64,000 nt of DNA. It comes from Tritrichomonas musculus (lineage: Eukaryota > Parabasalia > Tritrichomonadida > Tritrichomonadidae). A program made the position numbers and the translations under genes. The notes under the pieces are model-generated. The model saw nothing but the letters and a program-made list of their open reading frames with translations, was not told the DNA's origin and ran no database searches. Shown in pieces: positions 17,371-27,508 of the stretch; the first letter of the stretch is position 1; every line of letters begins with the position of its first letter. The DNA lies in the NCBI GenBank assembly GCA_039105265.1, contig JAPFFF010000017.1, positions 2,976,001-3,040,000 of the forward strand. Direction: 5' to 3'.

Positions 17371-20300
17371 TTACTCTTTGAATACAGCTAATGTTCTTTC
17401 ATCAATGATACTTGTAATGATTCCAACAGTCATGCGTTTTATTTTTGATGTTATTGCTGTCTCTCCTGAAAGAACTTTCAGCTTATTGTCTTCATTATCG
17501 ATAAACACCTCATCACCGATTGAATAACATGATGAATCATTAACGCGAACCATATAATCACCATGTGAACTAAATGTGATACATTTATTTTTGTCATCGA
17601 TTCTCACACATATACCGACATACTCCTTCCATGTTCCTGATGTTTTGACACTACAAATACAATCAGTTGTATCATCTGCTGTTGAAGGTATCCATTCATC
17701 ACCAACATGTTTGTAAACCTTACCTGTCATATACACAGGAGAACCAACAACGAAATCACTAACAGAGTTCATTGATGATTCAATCGGCGAGTAATGTGTG
17801 ATTGTTGTGTTTGATTGTGCACCGTAAATAGCAGCCTTATATTTTGCTAAATAACCTCGGGACATGATGCATCTTGAATATATTTGTTTAGCATCTAATA
17901 ATTCCTGAGTAGTTGTCCAAGAATATCCGCCTATTGGGAAATTATATGTCAGGGGTCTTCCTGATGTTATATCAACAGTGTCTTCATAATAGAATGGGAA
18001 TTTGAAATTGTCGAAATACACAGTCCTCTGATGTAATACAAGAACAATGTTATGAGGATTTCCAGTTGTATCATAGAATAATATTCTTATTTCCAAACAT
18101 AGCGCATAATCACCTACTACGTATTCCAGTTTAATTACATTGCTTTCGAGTTTTAGATAATGAATTGATATCTCACCGCCCTCTGTAATCGGTCCGCAAT
18201 CAATAGCACATTTTTTTATTAGTTGTTCTTCTGTTATGACGTTTGACTTCAGTGCAAAGTTATCATTCACATATTTCACCGAAGTAATCATATCATCGTT
18301 CACAGGTCGGCTGCGGATTAATGTGATAGATGCATCATAAATATTAGACAATGTATCATCCGCAGCTCTCAATGAAACGATATGGGTATTATAATTAATA
18401 TTTATTAATTCATTGCTTGTTGATTTGTAAATCATATTCAAACTTTTATATAAACTGTATTCGTATTCAACTTCTTCATATGATGCATCATCAGCATTTC
18501 GTTTGAATTTGACGATAATATTTTTGGTTGTGAATACTCTTCTTACATCATCATCAGGAACTACACAACCACTTTCATTCTGTGTACATTGAATTGTGAT
18601 TTGTTCTGGATTTTCATCAACAACATTTGCAGTTTTAATAAATAGTGATTCGATTTGTGCTTTAATGACGTTGATTAACCATTGAGTACTGCCACTTGAA
18701 TTACACAACATAAATTCACCACGGTCATACCATACAATAGATAATCCATTATCTAACATCATTCTATATCCTCTCATATATTTTTCATAAGGCTTGAATA
18801 TCAAATCAAAATGTTGAATATTGTTAATGTAATCCTTGTTAGAACCCCAATTAACATCAAATATCACATGTATATCGGTTTCTGGTAAGTATGGTTTTAC
18901 AAATATATAATCACGAACGGGATTCGGATATTCAATATTCAATTCAGTTCCGTATAAAGCAGTACTCAATGCAGATTCATTAACCAAATCAGTTGGAATT
19001 GTTGGTATATCTGTTTTCAATGCATACTTATCTAATTCATAAGCCAATTCATCCTCATCAACAAACTTCTCATCAGCTTGTGCACTAGTATAATACGGTG
19101 TCAAGTCAACAGGTTCAGGTATATCCGTCTTCAATGCATAAGTGTTCGACACATATCTTGAAGAAAACGCGTTTCTGTCTGTTGGTTCGATAGTTTTGGT
19201 AATTGAACACGATAAAACTTCTGGTGTATCACCAGTTCCTGGATTGATTAATTCATGGCTGTCATACAAAAACCAAATACTTGAATCACTTCCTTCGATA
19301 CGCATTATCTGAGAGGGTTGTTCGTCATCATCGTCATTGTACGAATAGTCTACATGAACATAATGACCCGTATAAAAACTGTTTGATGAAACAATATCCA
19401 ACCCGTATTGCTCAATCAGTTCATGATATGTGTTGTAATCCAAATCAGGAATTGTATTATTGACGATTTCGAATTGAATTGTTGTTTGACCCTCAATAAT
19501 TTCTGGGATTTCACTCTTCATTGCATATTTTCCTTCTGCAACTGTTTTCGTTTCATACTTATCCAATTCATAAGCCAATTCATCCTCATCGACGAACTTC
19601 TCATCAGCTTGTGCACTAGTATAATACGGTGTCAAATCAATTGGTTCAGGTATATCACTCTTCAATGCTAATCTTTCTTCTGTTTCTGCTAATGTTATTG
19701 TTATTGGAAGGTATTGATATCTATCATAAATTGCTCCACTAACTTCATCCCACACTAATTCAAAATACTCACCTTCACTTTCAAATTCTTCAGCTTCATG
19801 TTGTTTAACGTTATATTCATCATCAGTATATAATTCATTTGTCTTGAATCTGATATCAAAATGGAATATATTACTACTATTGTCTACTTTATAACCAACC
19901 AAATGCGTTCCTTCTTTGAACGGTAAAACGTGAGATGTATCCATTCTGTTTTCTTCATATTCTTCTGGTACTGGACCTATATTAGGAAACATATATGTCT
20001 TGATTTCAATTGTGTATTCAGTTGATACATTCAAATTATCTCTCGTGATGTAATTCTTCAAATCATCTTTTGGAACATATCGTTCGGCACAATCATCCAA
20101 AGCCGATTGAAAACCTTCATTAACTGCTATACTTGTTAAACACATTGATGCTTGAGCTGATAATGGTTTATCATCTTCAGCCATCAATTTCTGAAACATT
20201 TCGTCCGGCAATAGTTCTTTTATGTTCAATTGTAGTTCATTATTTTTGAGTACTTCCGGAATATCTGTCTTCAATGCATATCCTTTTAATGCTTCATTTA

Positions 20301-20547
20301 TTTTTGTCGTCAATGATTCTTCATTAATCAAGTCATCAGGTATATCAGTTGATAAAGCGTAATTGTTGATAACATAATCACGCAATCCGTTAACAGCTTC
20401 ATTCAATTGTTCCTTAGTGATTCCGTGACCGTTCGATGTATCACCTTTGATAACATAATTATCGACATATCTTTTAATGTACTCGTTAATCAATCCGTCA
20501 ATAGTATTTGTTTTTGTTACGTGACCGCTCTGCTCGATCGTAAACAT
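17371..20547 (-). CDS. Fibre-like protein of B (1058 aa)
   Basis: This is the longest fibre in the window. The conserved start MFTIEQSGHVTKTNTI is shared with A and D. The shaft-like ~45-residue repeat (YALK-DIPEPVDLTPYYTS...DEDELAYELDKY) occurs three times, split by distinct ~130-200-residue segments that look like separate beta-rich modules. The last ~140 residues match A. The ATG at 20547 is used. I infer a multi-domain attachment fibre. Compared with A, the ends are conserved and the interior is replaced, as in phage host-range modules. Confidence 0.8.
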   Translation of the reverse strand: MFTIEQSGHVTKTNTIDGLINEYIKRYVDNYVIKGDTSNGHGITKEQLNEAVNGLRDYVINNYALSTDIPDDLINEESLTTKINEALKGYALKTDIPEVLKNNELQLNIKELLPDEMFQKLMAEDDKPLSAQASMCLTSIAVNEGFQSALDDCAERYVPKDDLKNYITRDNLNVSTEYTIEIKTYMFPNIGPVPEEYEENRMDTSHVLPFKEGTHLVGYKVDNSSNIFHFDIRFKTNELYTDDEYNVKQHEAEEFESEGEYFELVWDEVSGAIYDRYQYLPITITLAETEERLALKSDIPEPIDLTPYYTSAQADEKFVDEDELAYELDKYETKTVAEGKYAMKSEIPEIIEGQTTIQFEIVNNTIPDLDYNTYHELIEQYGLDIVSSNSFYTGHYVHVDYSYNDDDDEQPSQIMRIEGSDSSIWFLYDSHELINPGTGDTPEVLSCSITKTIEPTDRNAFSSRYVSNTYALKTDIPEPVDLTPYYTSAQADEKFVDEDELAYELDKYALKTDIPTIPTDLVNESALSTALYGTELNIEYPNPVRDYIFVKPYLPETDIHVIFDVNWGSNKDYINNIQHFDLIFKPYEKYMRGYRMMLDNGLSIVWYDRGEFMLCNSSGSTQWLINVIKAQIESLFIKTANVVDENPEQITIQCTQNESGCVVPDDDVRRVFTTKNIIVKFKRNADDASYEEVEYEYSLYKSLNMIYKSTSNELININYNTHIVSLRAADDTLSNIYDASITLIRSRPVNDDMITSVKYVNDNFALKSNVITEEQLIKKCAIDCGPITEGGEISIHYLKLESNVIKLEYVVGDYALCLEIRILFYDTTGNPHNIVLVLHQRTVYFDNFKFPFYYEDTVDITSGRPLTYNFPIGGYSWTTTQELLDAKQIYSRCIMSRGYLAKYKAAIYGAQSNTTITHYSPIESSMNSVSDFVVGSPVYMTGKVYKHVGDEWIPSTADDTTDCICSVKTSGTWKEYVGICVRIDDKNKCITFSSHGDYMVRVNDSSCYSIGDEVFIDNEDNKLKVLSGETAITSKIKRMTVGIITSIIDERTLAVFKE

Positions 20548-20568
20548 CAATTTATTAGAAACTAAACA

Positions 20569-23130
20569 ATGTCAAAACAAGATAAAAATAATTCATCTGA
20601 TAGCTTTGAATTAGATTTAAGTGGTAATATTGATGATGATTCTGTATTTGACAGTGAGGTATCTAAACCTGATGATGATTATGAACTAGAGGACCCGATA
20701 GATTATTTTAAGAAAACGTTTCTCAGTACATACAAACTAGAACACCCCAATGATTTAATTAATTTGTTGTATCAAATACAAAACAATGAATATACAGGAA
20801 GAAGTGTGGGAAAGATTCGTGAAATGAAAGTCAAGTTTCGTCGATTTGTTTCATTGATGAACAAAATCAATGCAGGTATTAAAAGTAAAGGCAATCGATT
20901 CCTTAGTTTAAAAGAGTACACAACAGATAAAAAAAGCCTTGATATCATTATCAATTACTTCAATATTGTTGTCAACGATGATTTAAATTATAGCTCTGAT
21001 GGTTTTCGTTCATCACCCATCAAACCACCACGAAAGAGTCAAACACCACAAGCCACCAAAGGAAGAAGAAAGAGAACAAGCATACATGAACCAACACCTG
21101 ACAGCAGTAAACGAAGAACACCAAGAAGAAAACGCATAACTCCGAGTGATTCTGATGAATTACTGAATACAAGTTTTTTAGAGCAAGAAGATTCCCTTCC
21201 GTCAATATCATTCAACTTCCCGGAACTAGAAGAAGAAGAAGAAGATAACCTATCATCCTTGTTGCTGTCTCCTTACGATCAGGTAGATGATGATATAGAA
21301 TTGCTTGAGCAATTAGGCTATAACCAGCCCTGGATCAAAGTACTTCCAAGATGTTATGAAGCAGCAAAGAAACCACAAAACAAACTTGATGAACAAGCGA
21401 AAGAAAACGTTGATGCATTACATCAAACACTAGAAACTATTAGAGACAAGATGAAGAGAAACATTGATATAACCAATGAACAAAAATCAATTACAGGCTT
21501 ATCATCATTCTTCAGAGTGTTTGACACAATCATTAATAAAAAACCTATCAAAGGCTCTGATGTCATACAACCAATCAAACCACCATCAATTAAACCAGTC
21601 CCATTTGTGAAACCAGATGATGTTGTTAATAATTTTTCAGCATCTAAAAGAGACATGTCAGACGCAGACGATTTTTCGCAGTCATTTGTTTTCGATAGAG
21701 AAGATGGTGATGACCTCAATCAAACATTCACTGATTACGCTCAACAAGCAAATAAACCAAAGAAGCATGGCAAGTTCATTGATGGTGATAAAGTTGAATT
21801 TAATCAAAAAATATTTAAACCTGGAAATCCATTTGCACAAAAAATAACCGATGATGAAATCAATGCTTTAATTAAAAATGCTAAAGCAGCAACAGTAAGA
21901 GGTAAGCGTGAGGACAGAGATGCCCCAACCGTTCTTGAAAACATTGATAGAGATTTCACAAACCTTAACATTCAATCACCCGCCAAGAGTTCAACATACT
22001 ATAAACAAAACTTCCTTGATTTAATCATTAATGGTAATTACAGAATCAAATACATTCCTGCCGCCTCAACCAGAGACCAAGCAACAATATACTGTCATAC
22101 ACATCTTGACCAAGACGGAAAGCCAAAATATCGCTTACTTCCTACAAACGCTATGGACCCAAATGGTGAAGCAATAACAGACCTGAACGGAGATAAGATT
22201 GATGATATTGTATTAGTTGATAAGAAAGGAGTGCCACAAATCATAAACGGATATAAAATTGTATTTGCTTCTCCTTATAAGAAAGTATGGAAGACAGTTG
22301 TCAAATCAGCTGTAGAAAGGAAAGCGAAGCCGTTCAATGTTTGGCTCAATGAACAATTCAATAAATCAAAGGATTCCGTAGATTGGGAGAAAGGTGAATA
22401 TATTATTAATCCAAATGAAACCATCCAGAAATATACAGAATTCTATCACAATGAACTCGGTTTGGGTAAGCCAAAAGTCAGCAAACGATTAAGTCCTTCA
22501 TCATATTGGTCAAGCTATTTCGCAAAGGTTTGGAAAGTCTTCTGGCAATTATTCCCACAATTCAAACCATTAACAAGAATCATTTCGTACCTTTCAGTTT
22601 CAAATGTACTGTTTTGTATATACTTTGATAACAATGTCAAGAAAGAGATTGAAAAAGGTGGTCAGCCAATGAATTACATTCAATGGTTGGCATGGAAGAA
22701 AATCAACAAATCAAAGTACAATCAAATGATTGGTAAGCGAATGACAACATTCATCAATAATTTGTCAAAGGTCATTAACTTTGAAAGCGGTGAATTCAAT
22801 CCTAATAGAAGTGCTTGGGAAGGAATGCCAATCGCTTTCATTCAATCAATGGAATCATTGATACTATCATACTTAGTAAATGTCAGTATGAATGACAAGC
22901 AGAGACCCCAAAAACTGGCTGAAAAGACTCAATTAGCTGCTGAAATACCAACAGAAGAGATAAGAGAAAATAAAGAAGAATATAATCGAATAATCAATAA
23001 CTTGATTGATAAAATCTATGGTCAGCAATGTGGATATCTCGAATATAAGGAAAAACTAAATGCACAGAAGAAAGACCAATTAAGTAATGTAAACAGATAC
23101 GATATTGATATATTTCAAGAAGAAGCATGA
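20569..23130 (+). CDS. P851 protein of B (853 aa)
   Basis: This is a complete copy. Residues 1-45 are acidic; 165-190 are strongly basic (Lys/Arg clusters); ~210-225 are acidic again. The second half is compact, with DLNGDKIDDIVLVDKKG, resembling a calcium-binding loop, then NGYKIVFASPYKKVWKTVV and a helical, Trp/Tyr-rich C-terminus. It diverges from the fibre with a 21-bp gap. Family not recognised; a virion core or minor structural protein is possible. Confidence 0.82.
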   Translation: MSKQDKNNSSDSFELDLSGNIDDDSVFDSEVSKPDDDYELEDPIDYFKKTFLSTYKLEHPNDLINLLYQIQNNEYTGRSVGKIREMKVKFRRFVSLMNKINAGIKSKGNRFLSLKEYTTDKKSLDIIINYFNIVVNDDLNYSSDGFRSSPIKPPRKSQTPQATKGRRKRTSIHEPTPDSSKRRTPRRKRITPSDSDELLNTSFLEQEDSLPSISFNFPELEEEEEDNLSSLLLSPYDQVDDDIELLEQLGYNQPWIKVLPRCYEAAKKPQNKLDEQAKENVDALHQTLETIRDKMKRNIDITNEQKSITGLSSFFRVFDTIINKKPIKGSDVIQPIKPPSIKPVPFVKPDDVVNNFSASKRDMSDADDFSQSFVFDREDGDDLNQTFTDYAQQANKPKKHGKFIDGDKVEFNQKIFKPGNPFAQKITDDEINALIKNAKAATVRGKREDRDAPTVLENIDRDFTNLNIQSPAKSSTYYKQNFLDLIINGNYRIKYIPAASTRDQATIYCHTHLDQDGKPKYRLLPTNAMDPNGEAITDLNGDKIDDIVLVDKKGVPQIINGYKIVFASPYKKVWKTVVKSAVERKAKPFNVWLNEQFNKSKDSVDWEKGEYIINPNETIQKYTEFYHNELGLGKPKVSKRLSPSSYWSSYFAKVWKVFWQLFPQFKPLTRIISYLSVSNVLFCIYFDNNVKKEIEKGGQPMNYIQWLAWKKINKSKYNQMIGKRMTTFINNLSKVINFESGEFNPNRSAWEGMPIAFIQSMESLILSYLVNVSMNDKQRPQKLAEKTQLAAEIPTEEIRENKEEYNRIINNLIDKIYGQQCGYLEYKEKLNAQKKDQLSNVNRYDIDIFQEEA

Positions 23131-23183
23131 ATCAGAGAATAAAAATAAATGAAATGATATTCATTGAATCATGTTGATTGCTT

Positions 23184-23713
23184 TTATTTTTGTTCACTCA
23201 TTTTGCGTTTTGGTCTTCGATGTTTGGATGTGTTGAGTCTACGTGTTGGACTCAAATCAGCATCGAACGGAGTGATTTCAGTTTTATCAAGTGATTCATC
23301 GGTGTTTCTCAATTGATTCCAATATCTCGAATCATTCCAAATCATTGACGGCGAAGGAGGGTTTGGTTGTTGAATGAATGATGATTTGATTCTGTTGATT
23401 CGTTGTTTAGCTTTTATTGAATCAACTTGTCTTTGTTTTTCTTTGGCATATACTTCATATATTGGGTCATCTTGTAATTGCTCAAATAACTTCTCTCTTA
23501 TTCGAACTCTTCTTTCGAGTGCAGGATGTTGTTTAAATGTTGGTGGCGGGCTTCTGATATTCCTGAATTTGCGAGGAATATAATAATCACATGTCGGGGT
23601 GGTCCTTCAGTGATGTTAACGAATTTTGGTGTGTTTGGATAGTATTCAGGTGGTTTATATGATAGGGGTCCAAAAAAAGCATCAAACACTGGAGGCGAAT
23701 GATTGTTATTCAT
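23184..23713 (-). pseudogene. P176 gene of B, broken
   Basis: It matches the open 176-aa gene in D (48978-49508) along its length but is broken, with about one break. The family has a Pro-rich N-terminus (SPPVFEAFFGP-like) and a basic helical C-terminal half. It follows P116 on the same strand. Function unknown. Confidence 0.75.
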
Positions 23714-23720
23714 TTTGAAT

Positions 23721-24071
23721 TCAATAAATTAATAAGCAACTGAATATAAATGATTCAGGTTCAATAACGTTTCCTTTCATGTCTGTGAACCATAAATGAT
23801 ATTCTTTTTTTGTGTTGTTCAGACACTCATATTTCCTGTATTTCGTTTGTCTTCTGTTGGCAAGCATTATGAAATGGTCGCAGAAAGGCATGAATTCAAC
23901 GATATCTGAATGAACCATCAAATCACCAACAATATGTTGATTGACAACAGCCCCACAATACTGAACAACAATGTACTTCTTGTTGCGACTATAAACGAAA
24001 TCATCAGGAAGAATAAAATCTTTTGATTGTGTGTGATAGTATCGTTTTGTGATTTGTTGTTTAGCTTTCAT
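23721..24071 (-). CDS. P116 protein, possible minor capsid (B)
   Basis: This is a 116-aa, beta-rich protein ending HLWFTDMKGNVIEPESFIFS. That ending resembles the last strands of jelly-roll minor capsid (penton-like) proteins of Polintons, but the protein is short for a full penton, so the call is tentative. Its ATG overlaps the 3' end of the integrase gene by 11 bp, which suggests coupled expression of the two. Confidence 0.6.
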   Translation of the reverse strand: MKAKQQITKRYYHTQSKDFILPDDFVYSRNKKYIVVQYCGAVVNQHIVGDLMVHSDIVEFMPFCDHFIMLANRRQTKYRKYECLNNTKKEYHLWFTDMKGNVIEPESFIFSCLLIY

Positions 24072-25137
24072 TTTGCGTTTTATAAGTCAAAAAGAATATT
24101 TTATAATCATCATTCAAATCATCTATTGATGAACAAACATATTTTGTGTACATGATTGGTACAGTTATTATTGTTTTATTCTTCAGTGTTTTGTTAGTTT
24201 GACGCAAAGGATTTAATAGTTTACATTTAACGTTTCCAGACTCATAGCAAATGAATTCAGCGAGTTCATTGAACACTCTTCTTCGCTTTTCATGTTTCTT
24301 TTCTGTTTTTCCGTAATCGGTGTGAATGAGTATTATATTTTTGGGTTTGTATGACAGAAGACCTTTAAATCGTTGTTTTTGTTGAATCTCTTTCAATTGC
24401 ATTGATTTCGCTCTTATGTATTGCCATTCAAGGTCACGGTCATCTTGCATCTGTTGAGGTGTTAGATAAATGTATTTTGATTGTCGTTTGTCAAGGTATT
24501 CATCAGTTTCTTCGTCAAATGATGTGTATAAAGGATTCAATAAGCGAAGAGATGAATGAGGAGTGTTATTGTACCATTCAACCATTTGTTGCATCAATAC
24601 ATTGTTTGTCATTCGTTGTTGTGATTGACCGAAAGCATTTCGTAATGTTCTGATTACGGCATCAACACATTTATGTGCATTCGTGAAAGGTGAATCATCA
24701 ATGATTAACTTTATTTTGTTAGGAGCTTTGAATTTAATTGATGGTTTGTCTGATTGATATCGCTCTTTACCGTTGCAATAACTTTTGAATGCATTTGATA
24801 TGAAAGCCTTTTCACCATCACATTTAATTGTTTCGATTCTGATATTCCTTTTATTGACTAGTTTATCAATTACTTTGATTACATACAACTCAGATTTGTA
24901 ATCAATTGGTTCAACAATTAGGTATTTGGTGTTTACATTGATTAGGACGAGATAAGCTTTGTTTAATGCAAACATTATATCAATTTCGTACGCATACGGT
25001 TCAAATGAAAAATCGGGTTTTGATAGTTTCTTTACTGTTTTCAATTGGTAATCCTTAATATAGGGCTCTGTTTTAATGTTTGTGTCTTTGATGTACTTGT
25101 ATTTAGATTTGAAAGGATAGTTGATTGATTCATTCAT
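24061..25137 (-). CDS. INT: rve-type integrase of B (358 aa)
   Basis: It has a retroviral-type integrase core: first acidic site in YEIDIMFALNKAYLVLINV (~55-75), second in KCDGEKAF (~115), and a third acidic position in HKCVDAVIRTLRNAFG (~165), where D and B both have Asp. YNNTPHSSLR (~200) follows, as in rve family members. The C-terminal half may bind DNA. It inserts the linear element, giving 6-bp duplications. The ATG at 25137 is chosen because homology with D starts there and a TTTATTTTTG box lies ~8 bp upstream. Confidence 0.85.
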   Translation of the reverse strand: MNESINYPFKSKYKYIKDTNIKTEPYIKDYQLKTVKKLSKPDFSFEPYAYEIDIMFALNKAYLVLINVNTKYLIVEPIDYKSELYVIKVIDKLVNKRNIRIETIKCDGEKAFISNAFKSYCNGKERYQSDKPSIKFKAPNKIKLIIDDSPFTNAHKCVDAVIRTLRNAFGQSQQRMTNNVLMQQMVEWYNNTPHSSLRLLNPLYTSFDEETDEYLDKRQSKYIYLTPQQMQDDRDLEWQYIRAKSMQLKEIQQKQRFKGLLSYKPKNIILIHTDYGKTEKKHEKRRRVFNELAEFICYESGNVKCKLLNPLRQTNKTLKNKTIITVPIMYTKYVCSSIDDLNDDYKIFFLTYKTQNES

Positions 25138-25144
25138 TTGAATC

Positions 25145-25154
25145 GCAAAAATAA
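25145..25154 (-). promoter_or_regulatory. T-rich promoter-like box before INT (B)
   Basis: TTTATTTTTG on the minus strand, about 8 bp before the integrase ATG. The D integrase has the identical box at the identical distance (47527-47536). Confidence 0.5.
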
Positions 25155-25170
25155 AGCATTCATTAATGAA

Positions 25171-25200
25171 GGAACTCTGTTCCCTTTTGCAAAGCAAAAT
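25171..25200. repeat. Double-hairpin insertion between INT and MCP genes of B
   Basis: GGAAC-TCT-GTTCC is followed by TTTTGC-AAA-GCAAAA, giving two adjacent small hairpins. The matching gap in D (47487-47544) lacks it. The second half matches the insertion in B's ATPase gene, so this is a small dispersed repeat. Confidence 0.7.
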
Positions 25201-25224
25201 GATTATTTAATGAAATCAATTCAT

Positions 25225-27168
25225 TTATTCATTTGCTTGGCTTCCTTGTGGTGATTCGTCATCAACATATTCCAAGCCTTCCAATGATAGTTTAAAGTAA
25301 GAATCCCTAGTTATCCAAAGTTGAGTAGGTGGAGGTCTGGCAATGGTTCCGTCTGGTTCAACAACATTGAAATATGTGTCATCATTTCCAGTATAGATAG
25401 GCATTCCATTGACTTGTATCTGAACGTTTCCAAATCCCCCATCAAGTCCGTCATAACAATATCCTGCACTTGCTCGTTCTGTTTGAATGTTGAAAACAAA
25501 TGATGTTGCATCACTGATTGTGTTGTTGTATCTCTTACCGTTCGCGTCATTCTTTGGCATTGTCATTGAGTCTTCAAATTCCTTTGTGCATGAAAGAGTG
25601 ATTGCATCTAAATCACCAGCCGTTAATTGATTCTCAAAGAATCGTGCACCAATAGTTGAAACGTTTTCGTCTGGGAAGTTCTTTCCACCAATATTCAAGA
25701 AACAGTTTTGATAAACTGGGTTTTCAAAGACAGTTAAATCATTATGATGCTTTGGAAACATGATTGATAAATTAGTTGCATTGATTAATGGGATATTCAA
25801 TGTTGACTTGATTCCGTTTGCTGCTGGAGCGATTGGGAAAGCATGATAATCAACTTTTTGTGAAGGAATGATTAAACCTTGTCTTAAAATGTCTTCAATT
25901 CCTTGTCTTGTAGCTTCACAAACACCAAAGCCTTGCATATTAGATTTACAAGCCATGATTGTCATTCGATTAACAGTTAATGTTGCTGTTTGTTTTGAAT
26001 AATGAGCGCTCATCAACTTGTTGGCTTCAGTTTTAGATACAAAGTTAACGTAAACATGACCTGCATGTGATGGTTGAGGTAATTTACCATGTTCTTTGGT
26101 ATAATGGGCTTGACAAATTGCTTTATTATCATCAGTCTTTTCAATTCCAAGTTCAGTAAATTCATCATCAGTAAAGCTAAATATTAATGAACAATTTTCA
26201 ATCAGTTCATCGAAATCACCTCCAGATGCAGATACGTATTGTTCTCTAACTTCATACTTCAATTGATATTTCGTTGGTGTTGGTTCAGGTGATGGTGGGT
26301 CTGGATTGTCTCCAGGTCCTGGAATCACAGCTTGATTACCGATTTGTGTGAATTGATGTTTGAGGTGTCCTCGTGCCTTGATTTCCTTTAGTCTGTTTAA
26401 TTCTTCCATCGATATTGAATCATTATCTTCAAGAAATACTTTTGCTTCAGCAACTGTGTAAGGGTCTAATACTGCCCAAACAAGACCAGCGGGACTAACT
26501 TGAAAACGAATTGATAAATCACCAATGATTCCGTTAGGGAATAAATCGAATGCCTGTAATGCAAGCAAATCATCAAAAGGAACATTCAAATCAAATTCGA
26601 CTTCACTTCTTCCTGTGTTCTTAAATGAATTCAAGTTAACATAAGCTCCTGCATGTGTCTGTGAATAGTTGCTAATGTTTTCCCACAATGAATGAACGAA
26701 TCTGCGGCGTTTCTTCTCGGCTTCTGGTTTAACTGAAGAATACAAGAAGCCTTCACGAATGCATTCATTCTGTTGGTATCCGACATTGACATTATTATGA
26801 AGAATCTCTAACCTGTCAAACAACTGGTTTGATGATTTGAAACCGACAAACAGTTTGTACAAGTTGTTGGGGTCATTGATTTCATTTAATTTACTCATAT
26901 CTGTATTCAATGATAAATCTAATTTAACATGAAATGTTAAGAAACCTTTATCAATATCACTTACGAAGTGGTCAGGATGTGTTAAACTGATTTGCGAATA
27001 TTGACCAGCTGTAAACGGAGCTGGTTGGTCATGACAGTCAACAGTTCTAAATGAAAATGAACGTGTTCCGTCATTAACATTAATCATGTTTCGCATTTCT
27101 TCAAATGCATGAAGAACGTTTCCTGTTTCAGTGCGAAGATTATGGGCTCTCTCGTTTCTGTATAACAT
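25225..27168 (-). CDS. MCP: Major capsid protein candidate of B (647 aa)
   Basis: This is a long, beta-rich protein next to the integrase and well conserved across four copies. Conserved blocks include DGTRSFSFRTVDCHDQPAPF, LTHPDHF-SD-DKGFLTFH, NVPFDDLLALQAFDLFPNG and KHHNDLTVFENPVYQN. Size, position and conservation fit the double-jelly-roll capsid protein of Polintons. Residues ~280-400 vary greatly between copies and begin here with a Pro-rich linker, which may be a surface loop. Without a structure prediction the call rests on context. Confidence 0.75.
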   Translation of the reverse strand: MLYRNERAHNLRTETGNVLHAFEEMRNMINVNDGTRSFSFRTVDCHDQPAPFTAGQYSQISLTHPDHFVSDIDKGFLTFHVKLDLSLNTDMSKLNEINDPNNLYKLFVGFKSSNQLFDRLEILHNNVNVGYQQNECIREGFLYSSVKPEAEKKRRRFVHSLWENISNYSQTHAGAYVNLNSFKNTGRSEVEFDLNVPFDDLLALQAFDLFPNGIIGDLSIRFQVSPAGLVWAVLDPYTVAEAKVFLEDNDSISMEELNRLKEIKARGHLKHQFTQIGNQAVIPGPGDNPDPPSPEPTPTKYQLKYEVREQYVSASGGDFDELIENCSLIFSFTDDEFTELGIEKTDDNKAICQAHYTKEHGKLPQPSHAGHVYVNFVSKTEANKLMSAHYSKQTATLTVNRMTIMACKSNMQGFGVCEATRQGIEDILRQGLIIPSQKVDYHAFPIAPAANGIKSTLNIPLINATNLSIMFPKHHNDLTVFENPVYQNCFLNIGGKNFPDENVSTIGARFFENQLTAGDLDAITLSCTKEFEDSMTMPKNDANGKRYNNTISDATSFVFNIQTERASAGYCYDGLDGGFGNVQIQVNGMPIYTGNDDTYFNVVEPDGTIARPPPTQLWITRDSYFKLSLEGLEYVDDESPQGSQANE

Positions 27169-27217
27169 TTATGATTGAATAAAAAGGAAATAAATCACTT
27201 TTATCATCAATTAAATT

Positions 27218-27472
27218 ATGGGTGTCGGTATATTCAACAAAATCAAGAACGCATTTAAATCAATTGGCGGTAAAGTTAAATCATTTGCTCAGAAAGCAGT
27301 TAAAGCAATTCCAAAAGTTGTTGATGTTGGAAAGCAAATCATGGACAGAGTTAAACCAATCACACAATTCATTCCTGGTGTTGGTCAAGTAGTTGACGCA
27401 ATTGATACAGGATTAAATGCTGTCGACAAAGTAGGTAAATTTGGTAAATCAATACTGAATGAAGTTAAATGA
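27218..27472 (+). CDS. P84 small amphipathic protein of B
   Basis: This is an 84-aa, Lys/Gly/Val-rich protein: MGVGIFNKIKNAFKSIGGKV, then a central FIPGVGQVVDAIDTG motif. The N-terminal 35 residues make a basic amphipathic helix, and the central part is hydrophobic. This resembles membrane-active virion peptides (adenovirus protein VI is a functional parallel, not a proven homologue). It diverges from the MCP with a 49-bp gap. Present in B, D, E and F. Confidence 0.72.
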   Translation: MGVGIFNKIKNAFKSIGGKVKSFAQKAVKAIPKVVDVGKQIMDRVKPITQFIPGVGQVVDAIDTGLNAVDKVGKFGKSILNEVK

Positions 27473-27508
27473 AAAACAATGAAAAATAATGATTTAAATT
27501 GAATATAA

